Assembly: GCF_001553455.1 (NCBI RefSeq)
Contig: NZ_BBOX01000001.1
Coordinates: 1-64,000, forward strand
Reading direction: 5' to 3'
Length of the DNA: 64,000 nucleotides
Origin: Streptomyces hygroscopicus subsp. hygroscopicus
GTDB lineage: Bacteria; Actinomycetota; Actinomycetes; Streptomycetales; Streptomycetaceae
Numbering within the stretch: the stretch's first letter is position 1; every line of letters begins with the position of its first letter. The notes under the pieces are model-generated. The model was not told the origin of the DNA and ran no database searches. It was given only the letters and a program-made list of their open reading frames with translations. Shown here piece after piece: positions 43,662 to 52,905 of this stretch. The translations under genes were made by a program, and so were the position numbers.

Positions 43662-44582
43662 ATGAGTAAAGCTGTCCGTTATCAGCGATTCGGCGGTCCC
43701 GAAGTACTCGAAGTGCAGGAGATACCCGAGCCGCACGCCGCACCGGACGAGGTCCGCGTCCGGGTCACGGCCGCCGGGCTGAATCCAATGGACTGGCAAA
43801 TCACCACACAGCCCGATATGGCGGCGCGGTTCGGCATCACCTTGCCCGCCGGGTTCGGCAGCGACTTCGCTGGAGTGGTGGACGAGGTGGGCGCCGAAGC
43901 CACGGGATTCGCGACCGGCGACCGGGTGTACGGGGCTGCGATTGGGCGGTCCGTCGCCGATTTCGTGCTGGTCAAGACCCCCACGGCAACACTATGGCCC
44001 ACCCCGGAGGGCATCAGCGACGAGGTGGCGGGCGTGCTTCCGGTGTCCGGTCTGACGGCCTCCGCCGCGCTCGCCGCGATCGGACTCCGCCCCGGGGACA
44101 CCGTCCTGATCGGTGGGGCGGCGGGTGGCGTGGGCATCTTCGCCGTGCAGCTGGCGAAGCTCGCGGGTGCCCGGGTGCTCGGCACCTCCTCCGAGGGCAC
44201 GTTCGGATTCCTGCGCGGGCTCGGCGCCGAACCCGTGGCGTACGGCCCTGGTCTGGCGGACCGGGTGCGGGCCCTGGTGCCCGAGGGGATCACCGCCGCA
44301 GCCGACCTGTTCGGAAGGGAGGCGGCCGAGACCGCGCTCAAGCTCGGCGTGGCACCCGAGCGGATCTCCGTCGTAGCCGACGGCCCCGCCCCGCCGCCCG
44401 GTGTGCGCAAGATGGGCGCCCTCGATGCGGGTCCGGGCTCCCTGGAACGGATCGCCGACGCGATCCATTCCGGCGAGATCACGGTGCCGATCGCGGCGAC
44501 CTTCCCGGTCGAGCAGATTCGCGAAGCCGTGACGATGCAGGCCGACAGGCATGTCCACGGCAAGATCGTGATCACACTCTGA
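43662..44582 (+). CDS. NADP-dependent oxidoreductase (QOR-like)
   Basis: A 306-residue zinc-independent MDR protein. N-terminal GroES-like domain with NPMDWQITTQPDMAARFG, then the nucleotide loop LIGGAAGGVGIFAVQLAKLA and the C-terminal HGKIVITL. It likely reduces a quinone, enone or electrophilic toxin with NADPH; TetR-controlled members often answer such stress. AGGAGAGG stands six bases before ATG 43662. Confidence 0.92.
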   Translation: MSKAVRYQRFGGPEVLEVQEIPEPHAAPDEVRVRVTAAGLNPMDWQITTQPDMAARFGITLPAGFGSDFAGVVDEVGAEATGFATGDRVYGAAIGRSVADFVLVKTPTATLWPTPEGISDEVAGVLPVSGLTASAALAAIGLRPGDTVLIGGAAGGVGIFAVQLAKLAGARVLGTSSEGTFGFLRGLGAEPVAYGPGLADRVRALVPEGITAAADLFGREAAETALKLGVAPERISVVADGPAPPPGVRKMGALDAGPGSLERIADAIHSGEITVPIAATFPVEQIREAVTMQADRHVHGKIVITL

Positions 44583-44711
44583 ATTGGCACCAGGGGGACT
44601 CAGCTCGTCCCCCGCACCGGGCCTGGCCGGCCGCGTCACAGGCCCGGCCGGGCCCGGTGCGGAACACAAGGCTTACAGCTCCCGAGGTTTCCGCGCCTAC
44701 CTGCGGCGCAC

Positions 44712-44796
44712 ACGCTGCTCATTGCGGGCACCGCCAACCCCGCCCATATGAAGGAGAACATCGCGGCGGGTGATGTCCGCCTCGACCGGGGACCCA
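44712..44796 (+). pseudogene. Aldo-keto reductase, C-terminal scrap
   Basis: HTLLIAGTANPAHMKENIAA followed by GDVRLD matches the C-terminal end of an aldo-keto reductase (IPGT-S-x-x-H-x-x-E-N-x-A-A). Nothing of the barrel precedes it. Confidence 0.5.
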
Positions 44797-44857
44797 TGCC
44801 GCCCTCGACGGCATCGCCGCATCCGCCGGGTAAGGACCCGCGCGGACGGATGCCGGT

Positions 44858-45095
44858 CTGCGTGCCGCTCTGAAGGCCCGGCGGACCGGCTACGTCCTCG
44901 CGGTCGCCTGCGACCCGAGTAGCGGCAGCAGAAGGCCAGTTCGCCGGTGCGGCGGTTGCGGCGGAGCAGCAGCTGGTGACGACCTGGGCCGGAGCCGATG
45001 AGATCGGTCATGGCCCAGTCGTAGAACCGCAGTCCTCTGGCTTCGTTGTCGGCGGAGCGTTGCTGCCAGGCCCGCTTGGGCAGCTTCTTCGCCAT
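44858..45095. mobile_element. IS701-family transposase pieces in opposite orientation
   Basis: The plus strand at 44858-44925 reads LRAALKARRTGYVLAVACDP; the minus strand from 45095 down to about 44917 reads LPKRAWQQRSADNEARGLRF, YDWAMTDLIGSGPGRHQLLL and RRNRRTGELAF. In IS701-type transposases these two blocks are neighbours on one strand, so one piece has been inverted. No terminal repeats seen; inactive. Confidence 0.7.
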
Positions 45096-45237
45096 GATGT
45101 CCGCCCGATCTTCCCGGCCTTGGTGAGCACCTGGCGTAGTCGGCGGTGCGGCCGATACGTCACGTCTTCTGTGGCCGGCCAGCCACAACCCATCCCTGGC
45201 CGGCGAAGGCTGATCATCCGGACGTGGGCAGACACAT

Positions 45238-45798
45238 TCACTCCCGGCCGCGGCGTTTCACAAGATCACGGAGGCGGTCCCACCGTCCCCACACCTGTGC
45301 GGTGGCCTTGGTCATGACGGCCGATCCGGGTGCTCCCGGCCGGGGACGGGTGGGTGCCGAAGCCTCCGTCTCGCGGGCCTTTCTTCCGAGCTCCCGCAGG
45401 ACATCGGCGGGACACACGGCTTGCAGGCGCGGGAAGAGGAGCTCTTCCTCCTCGATGACGTGTTCCGTCACACGGGCGACCACGGACAGCAGGAGGTCTC
45501 CGAACTCCTCACTTTTCACCTCCTGAACTTCCAGGGAGTTCAGGAGTTTCTCGATACTCCGCTGCTCGCTGAGTAAGCGGTCCGCCCAGGTGCCGCCGTC
45601 CGGCAGGTATCGGCGCACCGCTGGATACAAATACGCCCTCTCCGCCACTGAATGGCGGACCAGGCTGATGCTGAGCTGCTCAACGTGAGACTTCCGTTCG
45701 TCGCTGCCGGGCGCCGAGGAGCGGATACGGTCGAAAAGACGCTGGAACTTTCGGTGGTTTGCCGTCAGTACCTCGATAATGCCGCTTCCGCTGTCCAC
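45238..45798 (-). CDS. Hemerythrin-domain protein
   Basis: About 186 residues from GTG 45798 (GGGAG five bases upstream). The HHE domain covers about 8-140, with likely diiron ligands in TANHRKFQRLFDR, SLVRHSVAERAYLYPAVRR and VTEHVIEEEELLFPRLQ. Such proteins bind O2 or NO, or sense redox state, in the cytosol. It sits back to back with qcrB (about 230 bp apart), which suggests a link to respiration. The gene carries one TTA codon (plus-strand 45574-45576), so it may be bldA-dependent. Confidence 0.88.
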   Translation of the reverse strand: MDSGSGIIEVLTANHRKFQRLFDRIRSSAPGSDERKSHVEQLSISLVRHSVAERAYLYPAVRRYLPDGGTWADRLLSEQRSIEKLLNSLEVQEVKSEEFGDLLLSVVARVTEHVIEEEELLFPRLQAVCPADVLRELGRKARETEASAPTRPRPGAPGSAVMTKATAQVWGRWDRLRDLVKRRGRE

Positions 45799-46025
45799 TC
45801 CTACTCCCTGGTGGTGTCCGGCCCCGCTCGGCGTCGTCTGCCGGGGGCGGAGGCACCCGATCGCCGCACGAAACCGTGTGCCCTCGGTATGCCTGCGCAA
45901 CGCGCCTCGGGATCACGATCAAGATTGCATCACGCGGCACCCGAAATCTCGTCGGCGTGCCGCGCGGCCGACCGAGCTGCGCGGTACGGCGGTGTGGAGC
46001 AGGACGTGGAGGAGTGTGGTGCGGC

Positions 46026-47666
46026 GTGCTGATGCGGCGGCATAAGGCGAGAGCGGAGGCGAAGGCGCGACAGGCGGCGTTCCAGGCATACCTGGTGATG
46101 GACCGGCGTGCGCCGGTCTCGGAGCTGGCCGGGCAGTTGTTGCGCAAGGCTTTCCCCGACCACTGGTCGTTTCTGCTCGGCGAGATCGCTCTCTACAGTT
46201 TCGTCCTTCTGGTGCTCACCGGCAGTTACCTGACACTTTACTTCGATCCGAGCCTGGCCCAGGTGACCTACACCGGCTCCTACAAACCGTTGCAGGGGCT
46301 ACTCGTTTCGAAGGCATTCGATACGACGCTTCAGCTGAGCTTCGATGTGCGCGGTGGTTTGCTGATCCGTCAGATGCACCACTGGGCCGCCCTCGTCTTT
46401 GTCGCGGCTATCGGCGTCCATATGCTGAGGGTCTTCTTCACCGGCGCCTTCCGCAGACCCAGGGAGCTCAACTGGGCCATTGGGGTGACGCTGTTCTTGC
46501 TGGCCATCCTGGAGGGGTTCTGCGGTTACTCGCTCCCGGACGATTTGCTGTCCGGCACGGGCCTGCGCACCGCCAACACCATCGTGATGTCGATCCCGGT
46601 CGTCGGCACGTATCTGGCCTTCTTCGCATGGGGTGGCTCCTACCCCGGCACGATGCTCAGCCAGCGGCTCTACATCGTGCATGTGCTGTTCGTGCCCGGC
46701 CTGCTGATCGGCCTGATCACAGTGCACCTGCTCATGGTGGTGTATCTGAAGCACACGCAATGGGCGGCACCGGGGAAGACCAACCGGAACGCGGTGGGGC
46801 AGCCGATGTATCCCGCGTTCACCGCCAGGTCGACCGGACTGTCCCTGATGGTGTTCGGCGTCACCGCGCTGCTGGCCGCGGTCATACAGATCAATCCCGT
46901 GTGGAACTACGGCCCGTATGTCCCCGACCGGGTCTCGACCAACGCCCAGCCCGACTGGTACGTCGGATTCCTGGAAGGAGCGTTGCGGCTGATGCCGGGC
47001 ATCGAGACCAACATCGCCGGCCACACCCTCATGTGGAACGTCCTGCTGCCCACCGTCGTCCTCCCCGCGCTGCTGTTCGCCGTGCTGTACCTGTATCCGG
47101 TCTTCGAGCGGTGGGTGACCGGGGATCTGGTGGAACACCATCTGTGCGACCGGCCCCGGGACCGCCCGGTGCGGACGGGGCTCGGCGTGGCGGGCATCGT
47201 CTGCTACGCCCTGCTGCTCATGGCGGGCGGCAACGATGTGACGGCCTATGTGTTCAAGGTTCCGGTCAACGCCCTCACCTGGACCCTGCGCATCGCAGTC
47301 ATCATCGGCCCTGTCATCGCTTACCTCCTCACCCGGCGTATTTGTCTCGCGCTGCAACTGCACGAGCGGGACCTGTACCGGGAAGGCGAGGAGACGGGAA
47401 TGGTGCGCCAGGACCTTGCGGGCGGTATGGGGGAACGTCGTGCCGGTCTCGACCGCAGGCGGCGTTACCGCCTGTTGGTCAGGGAACTTCCCCGACCGAT
47501 CGCAGACCCCGGGCGTCAGGCGCCGCTGCGTCACCGCCTCAGGGCATCACTGAGCTCGTGGTACTACCGCGACAGGGTCCAGATGCCCACGACAGCGGAG
47601 GAGCGTCTGCAGATCGAGGGCCGCACAGCGGATCCGGTCGCGGGCGGCGTCGACAGCGAGGAGTGA
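46026..47666 (+). CDS. qcrB: Cytochrome bc1 complex cytochrome b subunit
   Basis: About 546 residues, the usual size of actinobacterial QcrB. The four b-haem histidines are present: MHHWAALVFVAAIGVH (14 apart) and VHVLFVPGLLIGLITVH (15 apart). The quinol-site motif is PDWY (QPDWYVGFLEGALRLMPG), the actinobacterial form of PEWY. At least eight membrane helices are visible. It passes electrons from menaquinol to cytochrome c within the bc1-aa3 supercomplex. GTG 46026 has GGAGGAG 11 bases upstream. No qcrA or qcrC adjoins it, so it must use chromosomal partners or work alone. It converges with ctaF/ctaD. Confidence 0.93.
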   Translation: MLMRRHKARAEAKARQAAFQAYLVMDRRAPVSELAGQLLRKAFPDHWSFLLGEIALYSFVLLVLTGSYLTLYFDPSLAQVTYTGSYKPLQGLLVSKAFDTTLQLSFDVRGGLLIRQMHHWAALVFVAAIGVHMLRVFFTGAFRRPRELNWAIGVTLFLLAILEGFCGYSLPDDLLSGTGLRTANTIVMSIPVVGTYLAFFAWGGSYPGTMLSQRLYIVHVLFVPGLLIGLITVHLLMVVYLKHTQWAAPGKTNRNAVGQPMYPAFTARSTGLSLMVFGVTALLAAVIQINPVWNYGPYVPDRVSTNAQPDWYVGFLEGALRLMPGIETNIAGHTLMWNVLLPTVVLPALLFAVLYLYPVFERWVTGDLVEHHLCDRPRDRPVRTGLGVAGIVCYALLLMAGGNDVTAYVFKVPVNALTWTLRIAVIIGPVIAYLLTRRICLALQLHERDLYREGEETGMVRQDLAGGMGERRAGLDRRRRYRLLVRELPRPIADPGRQAPLRHRLRASLSSWYYRDRVQMPTTAEERLQIEGRTADPVAGGVDSEE

Positions 47667-47776
47667 ACGGCCCGGCTGATAAGCGCCCGCGGGTAGATCC
47701 CGGAACGCCCATCGCGCCGCAGGCATCCGCAATTACTGAGGACGGCGCAAAAGCGCAGGTGGGACCCGGAACTGCT

Positions 47777-48169
47777 TCACTGGCTCTCCCGGTTTCCGAA
47801 CTGGAAGACCATGCCGAAAATACTGGGCCAGAGAAGACCGAACCCGATGATGATGATCCATACGCCGTACACGATACCGACGGCGGTCACAGCGGCGCCC
47901 AGCGCGATGATCACCGGGTAGCCGCTCTGCGGTGGGAAGAAGTCGATGATGCCGCCGCGCTCACGGATGTCGGAATCCGCGCGGTCCTCGGGGCGCAGAC
48001 CTTTGCGCCGGTAGTTGACCAAACAGAAGAACGAGATCACCGACGACATGCCGAAGGACACGCTCAGCGCGGCGATGCCGGCGGGTTCGCGGGCGAACCA
48101 GATGTAGGCAGCATCGGAAACGAGGAAGAACAGCGCCACGCCCGCGAAAAGGTACGCCTCGGATTTCAT
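47777..48169 (-). CDS. ctaF: Cytochrome c oxidase subunit IV
   Basis: A 130-residue actinobacterial subunit-IV protein with four membrane helices: paired segments at about 5-25 and 32-53, then 83-103 and 105-125 ([20 protein letters not shown]). It stabilises the aa3 oxidase. The start ATG 48169 overlaps the ctaD stop by ATGA, so both are translationally coupled and made together. Confidence 0.92.
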   Translation of the reverse strand: MKSEAYLFAGVALFFLVSDAAYIWFAREPAGIAALSVSFGMSSVISFFCLVNYRRKGLRPEDRADSDIRERGGIIDFFPPQSGYPVIIALGAAVTAVGIVYGVWIIIIGFGLLWPSIFGMVFQFGNRESQ

Positions 48170-49884
48170 TCGCTCTGTTCTCCCAGGGTGTCGGGGGTCG
48201 GCTCGGTCCTTCCGTGACCCGACGGAGCCACCTTCTCCCGCACCTCGGGGTGGTGCAGATCGAACGCGGGTGAGTCGGACCGTACGCGGGGCAGCGCGGT
48301 GAAGTTGTGCCGCGGAGGGGGAGACGCGGTCGCCCATTCGAGGGAGCGGCCCCAGCCCCAGGGATCGTCCTCGTCGGTCTTGGGAGCGTACTGTGCGGTC
48401 TTCCACACGTTGTAGAGGAAGGGCAGGGTGGACAGGCCGATCAGGAAGGCGCCGGCCGTCGCGATGGTGTTCAGGACGGTGAATCCGTCGGAAGGCAGAT
48501 AGTCCGCGTAACGGCGGGGCATCCCGATCTCGCCGAGCCAGTGCTGGACGAGGAAGGTGGCCTGGAATCCGATGAACAATGTCCAGAACTGGAGCTTCCC
48601 CAGGCGTTCGTCGAGCATTTTGCCCGTCAGTTTGGGCCACCAGAAGTAGAAGCCGCCGAACATGGCGAAGACGATGGTCCCGAAAAGCACGTAGTGCAGG
48701 TGGGCGACGATGAAGTAGCTGTCGGTCAGGTGGAAGTCCAGCGGGGGTGAGGCGATGATGACGCCGCTGAGCCCGCCGAGCAGGAAGGTCACCAGGAACC
48801 CGGCCGACCACAGCATCGGTGTCTCGAAGGAGACGCTTCCCTGCCACATGGTGCCAATCCAGTTGAAGAACTTCACTCCCGTCGGAACGGCGATAAGGAA
48901 CGACATCAGAGAGAAGAACGGCAGCAGTACCGCGCCCGTGGCGAACATGTGGTGAGCCCATACGGCGGCCGAGAGCATCGTGATCGCGATGGTCGCGCCC
49001 ACCATCCCGGCATACCCGAAGACCGGTTTACGGCTGAATACCGGGATAATTTCCGTGACGACGCCGAAGAACGGCAGCGCCACGATGTAGACCTCCGGAT
49101 GGCCGAAAAACCAGAACAGATGCTGCCACAGCAGCGCCCCGCCGGTGGCGGAGTCGAAAATGTGAGCACCATAGACACGATCGGCCACCAGGGCCAGCAG
49201 GATCGCGGTGAAGACCGGAAATGCCAGCAGCACGAGAATCGAAGTGAACAGGATGTTCCAGGTGAAAATCGGCATCCGGAACATGGTCATCCCCGGGACA
49301 CGCAGACACAGGATCGTGGCGATGAAATTGACGGCGCCCAGCGTGGTACTCACTCCCGCGACCGCCAGCCCGATGGCCCACAGGTCTCGTCCGTGCCCGG
49401 GGGAATGAACCCCGTTGTTCAGCGGTGAGTAGGCGAACCAGCCGAACGGAGCCGGTCCCTGATCGACGAGGAAGCCGGAGAGGACGATCAACCCACCGAA
49501 AAGGAAGAGCCAGTACGACAGTGCGTTCAAGCGCGGGAAGGCGACATCGGGGGCACCGATCTGTAGCGGCATGACGGCGTTGGCGAAACCGGCAAACGTG
49601 GGGGTCGCGAACAGCAGCATCATGATCGTGCCATGGATCGTGAACAGCTCGTTGTACTGCTCATTGGTGACGACCTGTAGTCCCGGACGCGCCAGCTCGG
49701 CGCGCATGACCATAGCCAGCATGCCGGCGAACAAGAAGAACCCGAACGAAGTGATCAAATACAGGTGGGCGATTTTCTTGTGATCGGTGGTGGTCAGGTA
49801 GTCCCTGATGAGCTGCCCTGCGAGAACACGAGGCTCACGGGTGGGGACCTGCGACTCGCCCGGTCCCGGACGTGTCTGTGACAT
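48166..49884 (-). CDS. ctaD: Cytochrome c oxidase subunit I
   Basis: A 572-residue haem-copper oxidase catalytic subunit with twelve membrane helices. Ligands are intact: low-spin haem a His in FTIHGTIMM, CuB/Tyr crosslink loop [13 protein letters not shown], CuB pair in WAHHMFATG, and haem a3/a His in [12 protein letters not shown]. The Glu of GHPE shows it is an A-type pump. It reduces O2 to water. Subunits II (ctaC) and III (ctaE) are not nearby, so it is probably an alternative catalytic subunit used with the housekeeping set. Confidence 0.95.
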   Translation of the reverse strand: MSQTRPGPGESQVPTREPRVLAGQLIRDYLTTTDHKKIAHLYLITSFGFFLFAGMLAMVMRAELARPGLQVVTNEQYNELFTIHGTIMMLLFATPTFAGFANAVMPLQIGAPDVAFPRLNALSYWLFLFGGLIVLSGFLVDQGPAPFGWFAYSPLNNGVHSPGHGRDLWAIGLAVAGVSTTLGAVNFIATILCLRVPGMTMFRMPIFTWNILFTSILVLLAFPVFTAILLALVADRVYGAHIFDSATGGALLWQHLFWFFGHPEVYIVALPFFGVVTEIIPVFSRKPVFGYAGMVGATIAITMLSAAVWAHHMFATGAVLLPFFSLMSFLIAVPTGVKFFNWIGTMWQGSVSFETPMLWSAGFLVTFLLGGLSGVIIASPPLDFHLTDSYFIVAHLHYVLFGTIVFAMFGGFYFWWPKLTGKMLDERLGKLQFWTLFIGFQATFLVQHWLGEIGMPRRYADYLPSDGFTVLNTIATAGAFLIGLSTLPFLYNVWKTAQYAPKTDEDDPWGWGRSLEWATASPPPRHNFTALPRVRSDSPAFDLHHPEVREKVAPSGHGRTEPTPDTLGEQSE

Positions 49885-50312
49885 GGGCGACCTCCACGCG
49901 CTGAACCAATCGAAGCCACCTCCGCAGCGGGGTGAGCGCAGCGACGCCTGCCGTCCGGTGCTGAATCCGCATCGCCTCCCTCGTGCCCGCCCGCTGGCAT
50001 TCCCGGTCAGACGAGGATCAGCACCGGGCCTGGCGTGGAACCAGCTCCGACGGCGGCGGACTGTGCAGGAGCGGGCCGACCGTCAACGGACGGTGGGTGT
50101 GGTCGGCGAGCCGGCGCTCGGGGAGACCTATGCGATTGCGTTGGCAGCGGAACACCGGGCACCCGCACGTGTTCCTTGTCTGTGGAGGACATGCTTCAGC
50201 ATGCCAGAGATGATCGCTGGTGGCGCGTGACGCGGCGGCGACATCCGGGTACACCCAGCACCCTTCGATTGCTCCTGGTCACCGAGGTTCCCAGCCCGGC
50301 GTGGAGCGTGTT
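49885..50312. other. Non-coding stretch upstream of ctaD
   Basis: 428 bp that should contain the ctaD-ctaF promoter. I see no protein-like frame and no convincing operator. Confidence 0.35.
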
Positions 50313-50612
50313 TCAGGGCCGGGTGTCCGGTCCCTCAGCCTGGTTGGCGCTGCCGGGGTGAGTCGCGTACGGACGACGGCGCTGGTGGCGGCGATGGGTG
50401 GCTGCGCTTGCCGCCGCGCTCAGGCCCATGCAGAACAGGAGCGCCAAAGCCAGACCCGAGCAGAAAATGGCCAGCGAGTTCATGGTCGCGATGTTCTGAC
50501 CGAGCACGGACACGGTGTACTCGGGGCCGCCGAGGTTGTCGGCGATCAACAGACCGGTGAAGGCGCCCGCAGCGGCGAGGAGGAGCAGTCCGAGGAAGAG
50601 CATCCGGGTCAT
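50313..50612 (-). CDS. Small two-helix membrane protein
   Basis: A 99-residue protein with hydrophobic helices at about 3-26 (LFLGLLLLAAAGAFTGLLIA) and 44-68 (LAIFCSGLALALLFCMGLSA), and a charged C-terminal tail (HRRHQRRRP). This layout is common in small streptomycete membrane proteins of unknown function. The ATG has GAGG nearby. No clear partner. Confidence 0.6.
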   Translation of the reverse strand: MTRMLFLGLLLLAAAGAFTGLLIADNLGGPEYTVSVLGQNIATMNSLAIFCSGLALALLFCMGLSAAASAATHRRHQRRRPYATHPGSANQAEGPDTRP

Positions 50613-51072
50613 CTCCTCGAAGGAGTTGTGTGACTGGTTCGGGATTGACGCTGACCGGATACCTGACGATCTACCGCAGGGGCCGGCCTACGTCCGAGTC
50701 GCGAGTCGCGCGCCCGTGCCATAACACAGGACGTGTGAGCGATGAAAGCGGAAAGGTCCATCGTCCGGGGGAGGTCGTGCAGGGGGCGGGCATCTACCAG
50801 GGTGACTGCGGCCGACCGCATCGGTACAGCACGGACGTCAAGGGTCACCGGGTCCCTCCCCTTCCGGGCGACTCCACCGGCAGCGGCTGGACGCTCAGGA
50901 CTGCCGCGCAGCACCGGATTCTCGCGGATACGACATGACCCCCAATCTCCTCTCCATGAGTTTTGCGGCTTTCGTCGCGAGTTCCTCCTTTTGACCTGTT
51001 TATTCGACTCGGTCTGCCCAGATTTGAAGAGCCTGACCCCCACCGCAAGATCGCGTGCGCCGCTGCCTCGTC
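50613..51072. other. Non-coding stretch
   Basis: 460 bp between the small membrane protein and the IS256 remnant. A fragment resembling the transposase catalytic region's approach (TTGEVRARLAEVYG, minus strand, about 51080-51115) lies at its edge. Nothing else recognisable. Confidence 0.3.
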
Positions 51073-51320
51073 CGCCATAGACCTCGGCCAGGCGGGCCCG
51101 GACCTCGCCGGTGGTCAGGCTCCAGGGCGGACTCCGGCAACCGCTTGGTCAGCTGCTGCGGCAGCCCGCCCTCGCCGGTCAGCGGCAGACCCTCGGCCTG
51201 GACGGGGCCCACCAGCTCGTCGATTAACTGATCGTCCACGGCTTTCGCCGACGCAGCCTGCGCGGGCTCGACGGCCTTGGAATCGGACACGTTCTCCCTG
51301 CTCGTCGATGCGTCTTCCAT
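51073..51320 (-). mobile_element. IS256-family transposase, N-terminal fragment
   Basis: The minus strand encodes AKAVDDQLIDELVGPVQAEG, LPLTGEGGLPQQLTKRLPES and ALE, the start of a Mutator/IS256 transposase, then jumps frame to TTGEVRARLAEVYG, a segment that belongs about 60 residues later. The DDE core is missing. Inactive. Confidence 0.75.
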
Positions 51321-51407
51321 GATCGGGAGTTACACCGAACGTCTTACCGTCCCAAGACCGCTGGGGGGTGATGCACGAGCTGCCGTGCAGGGAGGTGAGG
51401 CGGTCGG

Positions 51408-52679
51408 TCAGGCGTGCGCGAAGTCGGTCCGCAGCTCTTCGGGCCGCTGGGGTGCCCAGAGCACGGCTGCGATGGCGACGACGGCGCCGAAGATGAGGAA
51501 GGCGAAGGCCGCGGCGAAGGAGACGTGGTCCGCCAGCAGGCCCATGATGAACGGTGCGACAGCACCGGCGAGCTGGCCGCCCATGTTGATGAGTGCGCTG
51601 GCGCGGCCGACGACGTTACGGGGCAGCATCCGCAACGGCAGTCCGAAGATCGGCATGAAACTCAGGAAGAGGACGAGCATGGCGAGCGACTGATAGGTGA
51701 TGAACGTGGTCGTGGACGTCGCGTATGCCATGAACAGCAGCAGCACGCCGCCGATCGCGCAGGACGGAATAATCAGCAGCCGGTGTCGTCCGTAGAAGTA
51801 GCGGTCGAAGAGGACGCCTCCAGCGATCATGCTGAGGGTTGCGCAGAAGTTCGGAATCGAGGCGAGAGCTCCAGAAGCCGTGATGGATACTCCGCGTTCC
51901 GTCTGCAGGTAGCTGGGCACCCAGGAGAGCAGCCCCCAGACCACCAGGTCGAAGCCGCCGAACAGGAGGGTGAAGCGCCACAGCGCTCCGCTGCGCAGAA
52001 GCTGCGCCGTGCTGACGTCTGTGGTGGCGGATGTCGTCAGGACGCGCTCGCCGTCGCCTTCCGCGACGGTCGGCTCGGGGAGTGGGGCGGGCAGTGCCCA
52101 CCAGATGACCACGGCCATGAGGAACCCGGCTCCGGCCACGGCGAGGAAGGTGTGCCTCCAGCCGACGGCGGTGATCACTGGAGCGGCGATGAGCGGGGCG
52201 AGCGCGGCTCCAAGCGTATTGGCACTGGTGACGATTCCGTTCGCGGTCATCCGGTTGTGCGGCTGTGTGCGTTCGGCGACTGCCTTCATAGAGGCTCCGG
52301 GGTACAACCCCTCAGTGACGCCGAACAGTGCCCGGACTATCAGAAGCATGCCGAAAGAGGACACCAGCCCGGTCAATCCGGTGAAGAGGGACCAGGAGAC
52401 CATCGCGGCGATCATGGTTCTCTTTGCCCCGATCCGGTCTGCCAGGAACCCGCCGGGCAGCTGGAAGAGGGCATATATGGCGAAGAAGACCGTCAGGATC
52501 AGGCCCTGCTGCGTGTGGTCAAGATCGAACTCTTTGGCCAGGCTGGGGAGAGCGGTAGTGATCGCGAGCCTGTCGACGTAATTGACGATCCAGGCGACGA
52601 ACAGGATCGTGACAGAGACGGTGGTGACGCGCTTGGCGTTCAGGGATGGTCTGGCGGCGACTGCGGGGGATGCGGACAT
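51408..52679 (-). CDS. MFS transporter
   Basis: A 423-residue major-facilitator permease with twelve helices. Motif A-like loop GGFLADRIGAKRTMIAA follows helix 2; the early FVAWIVNYVDRLAITTALPS and GVTEGLYPGASM resemble the anion:cation (ACS) family that imports sugar acids and other organic anions. Located 226 bp downstream of the D-aminoacylase gene on the same strand, it probably imports the N-acyl amino acid or peptide handled by the cluster. Confidence 0.9.
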   Translation of the reverse strand: MSASPAVAARPSLNAKRVTTVSVTILFVAWIVNYVDRLAITTALPSLAKEFDLDHTQQGLILTVFFAIYALFQLPGGFLADRIGAKRTMIAAMVSWSLFTGLTGLVSSFGMLLIVRALFGVTEGLYPGASMKAVAERTQPHNRMTANGIVTSANTLGAALAPLIAAPVITAVGWRHTFLAVAGAGFLMAVVIWWALPAPLPEPTVAEGDGERVLTTSATTDVSTAQLLRSGALWRFTLLFGGFDLVVWGLLSWVPSYLQTERGVSITASGALASIPNFCATLSMIAGGVLFDRYFYGRHRLLIIPSCAIGGVLLLFMAYATSTTTFITYQSLAMLVLFLSFMPIFGLPLRMLPRNVVGRASALINMGGQLAGAVAPFIMGLLADHVSFAAAFAFLIFGAVVAIAAVLWAPQRPEELRTDFAHA

Positions 52680-52905
52680 GGCCGTTTCTCCATAGGGCTG
52701 CGGGGACTTGATCGAAGCGGCTCACTGGCGCTTCCGAGGGCTTGGGCCGGCGCGGAAACAGGCGTCCTGGCTCCCGGGAGTGGCGGTGTCGGAGTGGTAC
52801 GCGTGCCGTGTGCCGACCGCACGTCGGCGCCGGGGCCGTGATGCAGGCTTCTGGTGTGTTTCGGTTGGAGCGGTGGCTGGCCCGACCCAGGAAGCGCTGT
52901 CCGGG

